This document shows positions 62,609-64,000 of a stretch of DNA of 64,000 bases, piece after piece. Under the pieces are notes generated by a model, which did no database searches, was not told where the DNA came from, and saw only the letters and a list, made by a program, of their open reading frames with translations. The position numbers and the translations under genes are program-made. Every line of letters starts with the position of its first letter. The stretch's first letter is position 1. Source of the stretch: Providencia alcalifaciens (lineage in GTDB: Bacteria > Pseudomonadota > Gammaproteobacteria > Enterobacterales > Enterobacteriaceae); assembly GCF_020271745.1 (NCBI RefSeq), contig NZ_CP084296.1, forward strand, positions 3,410,001-3,474,000. Direction: 5' to 3'.

Positions 62609-63784
62609 ATGCTAAAAATGATAAACCAAATCCAACACTATGATTGGGGAAGTAAAACAGCCCTCAATGAACTGTATGGTTATCCTAATCCGGATAATTT
62701 ACCTATGGCTGAACTTTGGATGGGTGCTCACCCCAAAGCCAGTTCTGAGGTCATATCCCCCTTAACACATCAGAAAATCTCGTTAAATGCCTTCATTAAA
62801 GAAAACCCAGAGAAAATACTGAGTAAACATATTGCCGAGCATTTTGGTCGCCTGCCTTATTTATTTAAAGTGCTGTGTGCTGCACAGCCTCTATCTGTTC
62901 AGGTTCATCCAAATAAGCATGATGCAGAAATAGGATTTGCTAAAGAAAATGCGCAAGGGATCCCTTTAGATTCTCCTATACGTAATTATAAAGATGATAA
63001 TCATAAACCCGAGTTGATTTATGCATTAACCCCTTTTAAAGCAATGAATGCATTTCGTCCTATAGATGAAATTGCCGAATTATTTAGCTTTATTGCAGCC
63101 GCGCACCCTGAAATTCAACTTTTCGTTCAAACACCAAGCGAAGAACGACTTAAAAAATTATTTGCACAGATTCTTAATCTGACTGGCGAACAAAAAAATC
63201 TTGCTATAGGGGTATTAAAAGCTGCATTAAATAGCAAACAAGGTGAGCCTTGGAATTCAATTAAACAAATGGTGAACTTATATCCAGACGATAGTGGTTT
63301 ATTTACACCTTTAATGCTAAATATCGTTGAATTACAGCCAGGTGACGCCATGTTTTTAGCAGCTAGAACGCCTCACGCCTATTTAGAAGGTGTCGGGTTA
63401 GAAGTGATGGCTAATTCAGATAACGTCTTACGAGCGGGATTAACCAGTAAACATATCGATGTTCAAGAACTGATTGATAATATTGATTTTAAATCAATTA
63501 ACGCTGAGGATTTGTTCAATATCCCCGAAAAATCTGGAAATGTCTGGAAATATAAGATCCCAGTAGAAGATTTTTCATTTAATATATATTCTATTGACTG
63601 CTCTGGCTTATCCATAACTAATCATGTTGCTTCAATTTTGTTTTGTATTGAAGGCAAGTTAGTATTGCGATCAGGTAATCAAGAAATAAACATGAATTCT
63701 GGTGAATCTGTTTTCTTACCTGCTTATGAGGATAACATTTCTATTAAAGGAAATGGTCAATTAGCCCGAGTATTTAATTTTTAG
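62609..63784 (+). CDS. manA: Mannose-6-phosphate isomerase ManA
   Basis: 391-residue zinc enzyme interconverting mannose 6-phosphate and fructose 6-phosphate. MLKMINQIQHYDWGSKTALNELYG and AELWMGAHPKASS open it; the metal ligands are in SVQVHPNK (Q, H) and KPELIYAL (E) and RTPHAYLEG (H). The catalytic LEVMANSDNVLRAGLT segment follows. It is divergent from fumC as in E. coli once fumA is absent. The start at 62609 fits E. coli; the frame is open to 62588. Confidence 0.95.
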   Translation: MLKMINQIQHYDWGSKTALNELYGYPNPDNLPMAELWMGAHPKASSEVISPLTHQKISLNAFIKENPEKILSKHIAEHFGRLPYLFKVLCAAQPLSVQVHPNKHDAEIGFAKENAQGIPLDSPIRNYKDDNHKPELIYALTPFKAMNAFRPIDEIAELFSFIAAAHPEIQLFVQTPSEERLKKLFAQILNLTGEQKNLAIGVLKAALNSKQGEPWNSIKQMVNLYPDDSGLFTPLMLNIVELQPGDAMFLAARTPHAYLEGVGLEVMANSDNVLRAGLTSKHIDVQELIDNIDFKSINAEDLFNIPEKSGNVWKYKIPVEDFSFNIYSIDCSGLSITNHVASILFCIEGKLVLRSGNQEINMNSGESVFLPAYEDNISIKGNGQLARVFNF

Positions 63785-63893
63785 GTCGTATTCTGTATTT
63801 AGCCGTTGGTACACACAGCCAAACGGGTAATAAAAACTTATATTATTTTTACATAAGTACGTTTTGTACGTACTGAAAGGATGGATGTTGATA

Positions 63894-64000
63894 ATGAAAA
63901 AGTCATTAGTTGCGGTAGGTGTTATCGTTGCTCTGGGCGCAGTATGGACTGGTGCATCATGGTACACAGGTTCAAAAGTTGAAGCTGAACTGAATAAAGT
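63894..64000 (+). CDS. ydgA: YdgA (DUF945) family protein, N-terminus only
   Basis: The first 35 or so codons read MKKSLVAVGVIVALGAVWTGASWYTGSKVEAELNK before the window ends. This is the membrane anchor and start of YdgA, which follows manA in E. coli. An in-frame ATG at 63885 is an alternative start. An AGTACG/CGTACT inverted repeat lies at 63856-63874, in front of the AAAGGA box. The remaining 90 per cent is outside the window. Confidence 0.85.
   Translation, partial: MKKSLVAVGVIVALGAVWTGASWYTGSKVEAELNK

Noticed and set aside
63856-63874. AGTACG/CGTACT repeat as a terminator of manA
   Set aside because: Short stem without a T-run and adjacent to the ydgA ribosome site; more likely a promoter element.
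1-64000. CRISPR arrays, tRNA and rRNA genes
   Set aside because: I saw no regularly spaced repeats, no cloverleaf pattern and no rRNA sequence.

Overview
The window reads as chromosomal DNA of a gammaproteobacterium of the Enterobacterales, most likely Morganellaceae and probably Providencia or a close relative. The AT-rich but enteric-like coding, the OmpC/F-type porin, Gsp, PecS/PecM and the block ydfG, ynfB, bioD2 (ynfK), mlc, ynfL/ynfM, tus, fumC, manA, ydgA all point that way. In E. coli that block lies in the replication terminus, and three sites in the sequence confirm the position: a dif site (41532-41559, 26 of 28 bases as remembered for E. coli dif), a Ter site in front of tus (60028-60050), and FtsK-orienting KOPS motifs whose orientation flips at dif.

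Layout. 1-14200: metabolic and transport genes (yqfB; dcyD with an NhaC-type antiporter; LysR/MFS pair; ydeE; a YqhD-like reductase; an unusual ferredoxin; a RidA, ammonia-lyase and DauR-like regulator operon) with three gene remnants. 14554-25310: a five-gene operon matching E. coli yehI-yehL-yehM-yehP-yehQ (DUF4132, MoxR AAA+, DUF5682, VWA, SWIM), a little-understood MoxR/VWA system. 25360-33651: pecS/pecM with two clear operator palindromes, alkB, a threonine-aldolase-like enzyme, a TetR/MFS pair, yaiI, a LysE exporter, mnmH and yjbD. 33825-41235: gsp, a porin, a DUF4184 protein, the HipA-like kinase yjjJ, and a LysR/TauE pair that overlaps tail to tail.

41560-50244 is the accessory highlight: an island of about 8.7 kb sitting exactly at dif. 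Its left edge is an intact dif. Its right edge carries a second, directly repeated XerC arm (10 of 11 bases, with 12 contiguous bases shared) beside a diverged XerD half, as expected for an element integrated by host XerCD. Inside are an ISNCY/IS1202-type insertion sequence whose left end is 5 bp from the XerC arm of dif, a retron (PRTase-winged-helix effector, structured ncRNA, reverse transcriptase), and a convergent two-gene OLD nuclease/UvrD helicase module of Gabija type. No integrase is encoded. I interpret it as a compact anti-phage island that uses the chromosome dimer resolution site as its attachment site.

50379-64000 is conserved terminus backbone: roxA, a DUF4139 secreted protein, ydfG, ynfB, bioD2, a diverged mlc, ynfL/ynfM, a small AA10 LPMO-like secreted protein, tus with its Ter site, fumC, manA and the start of ydgA. 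The Ter site is oriented to stop forks that have passed dif moving rightward. dif, KOPS and Ter/tus therefore describe one arm of the fork trap and segregation zone, with the defence island inserted at its centre.
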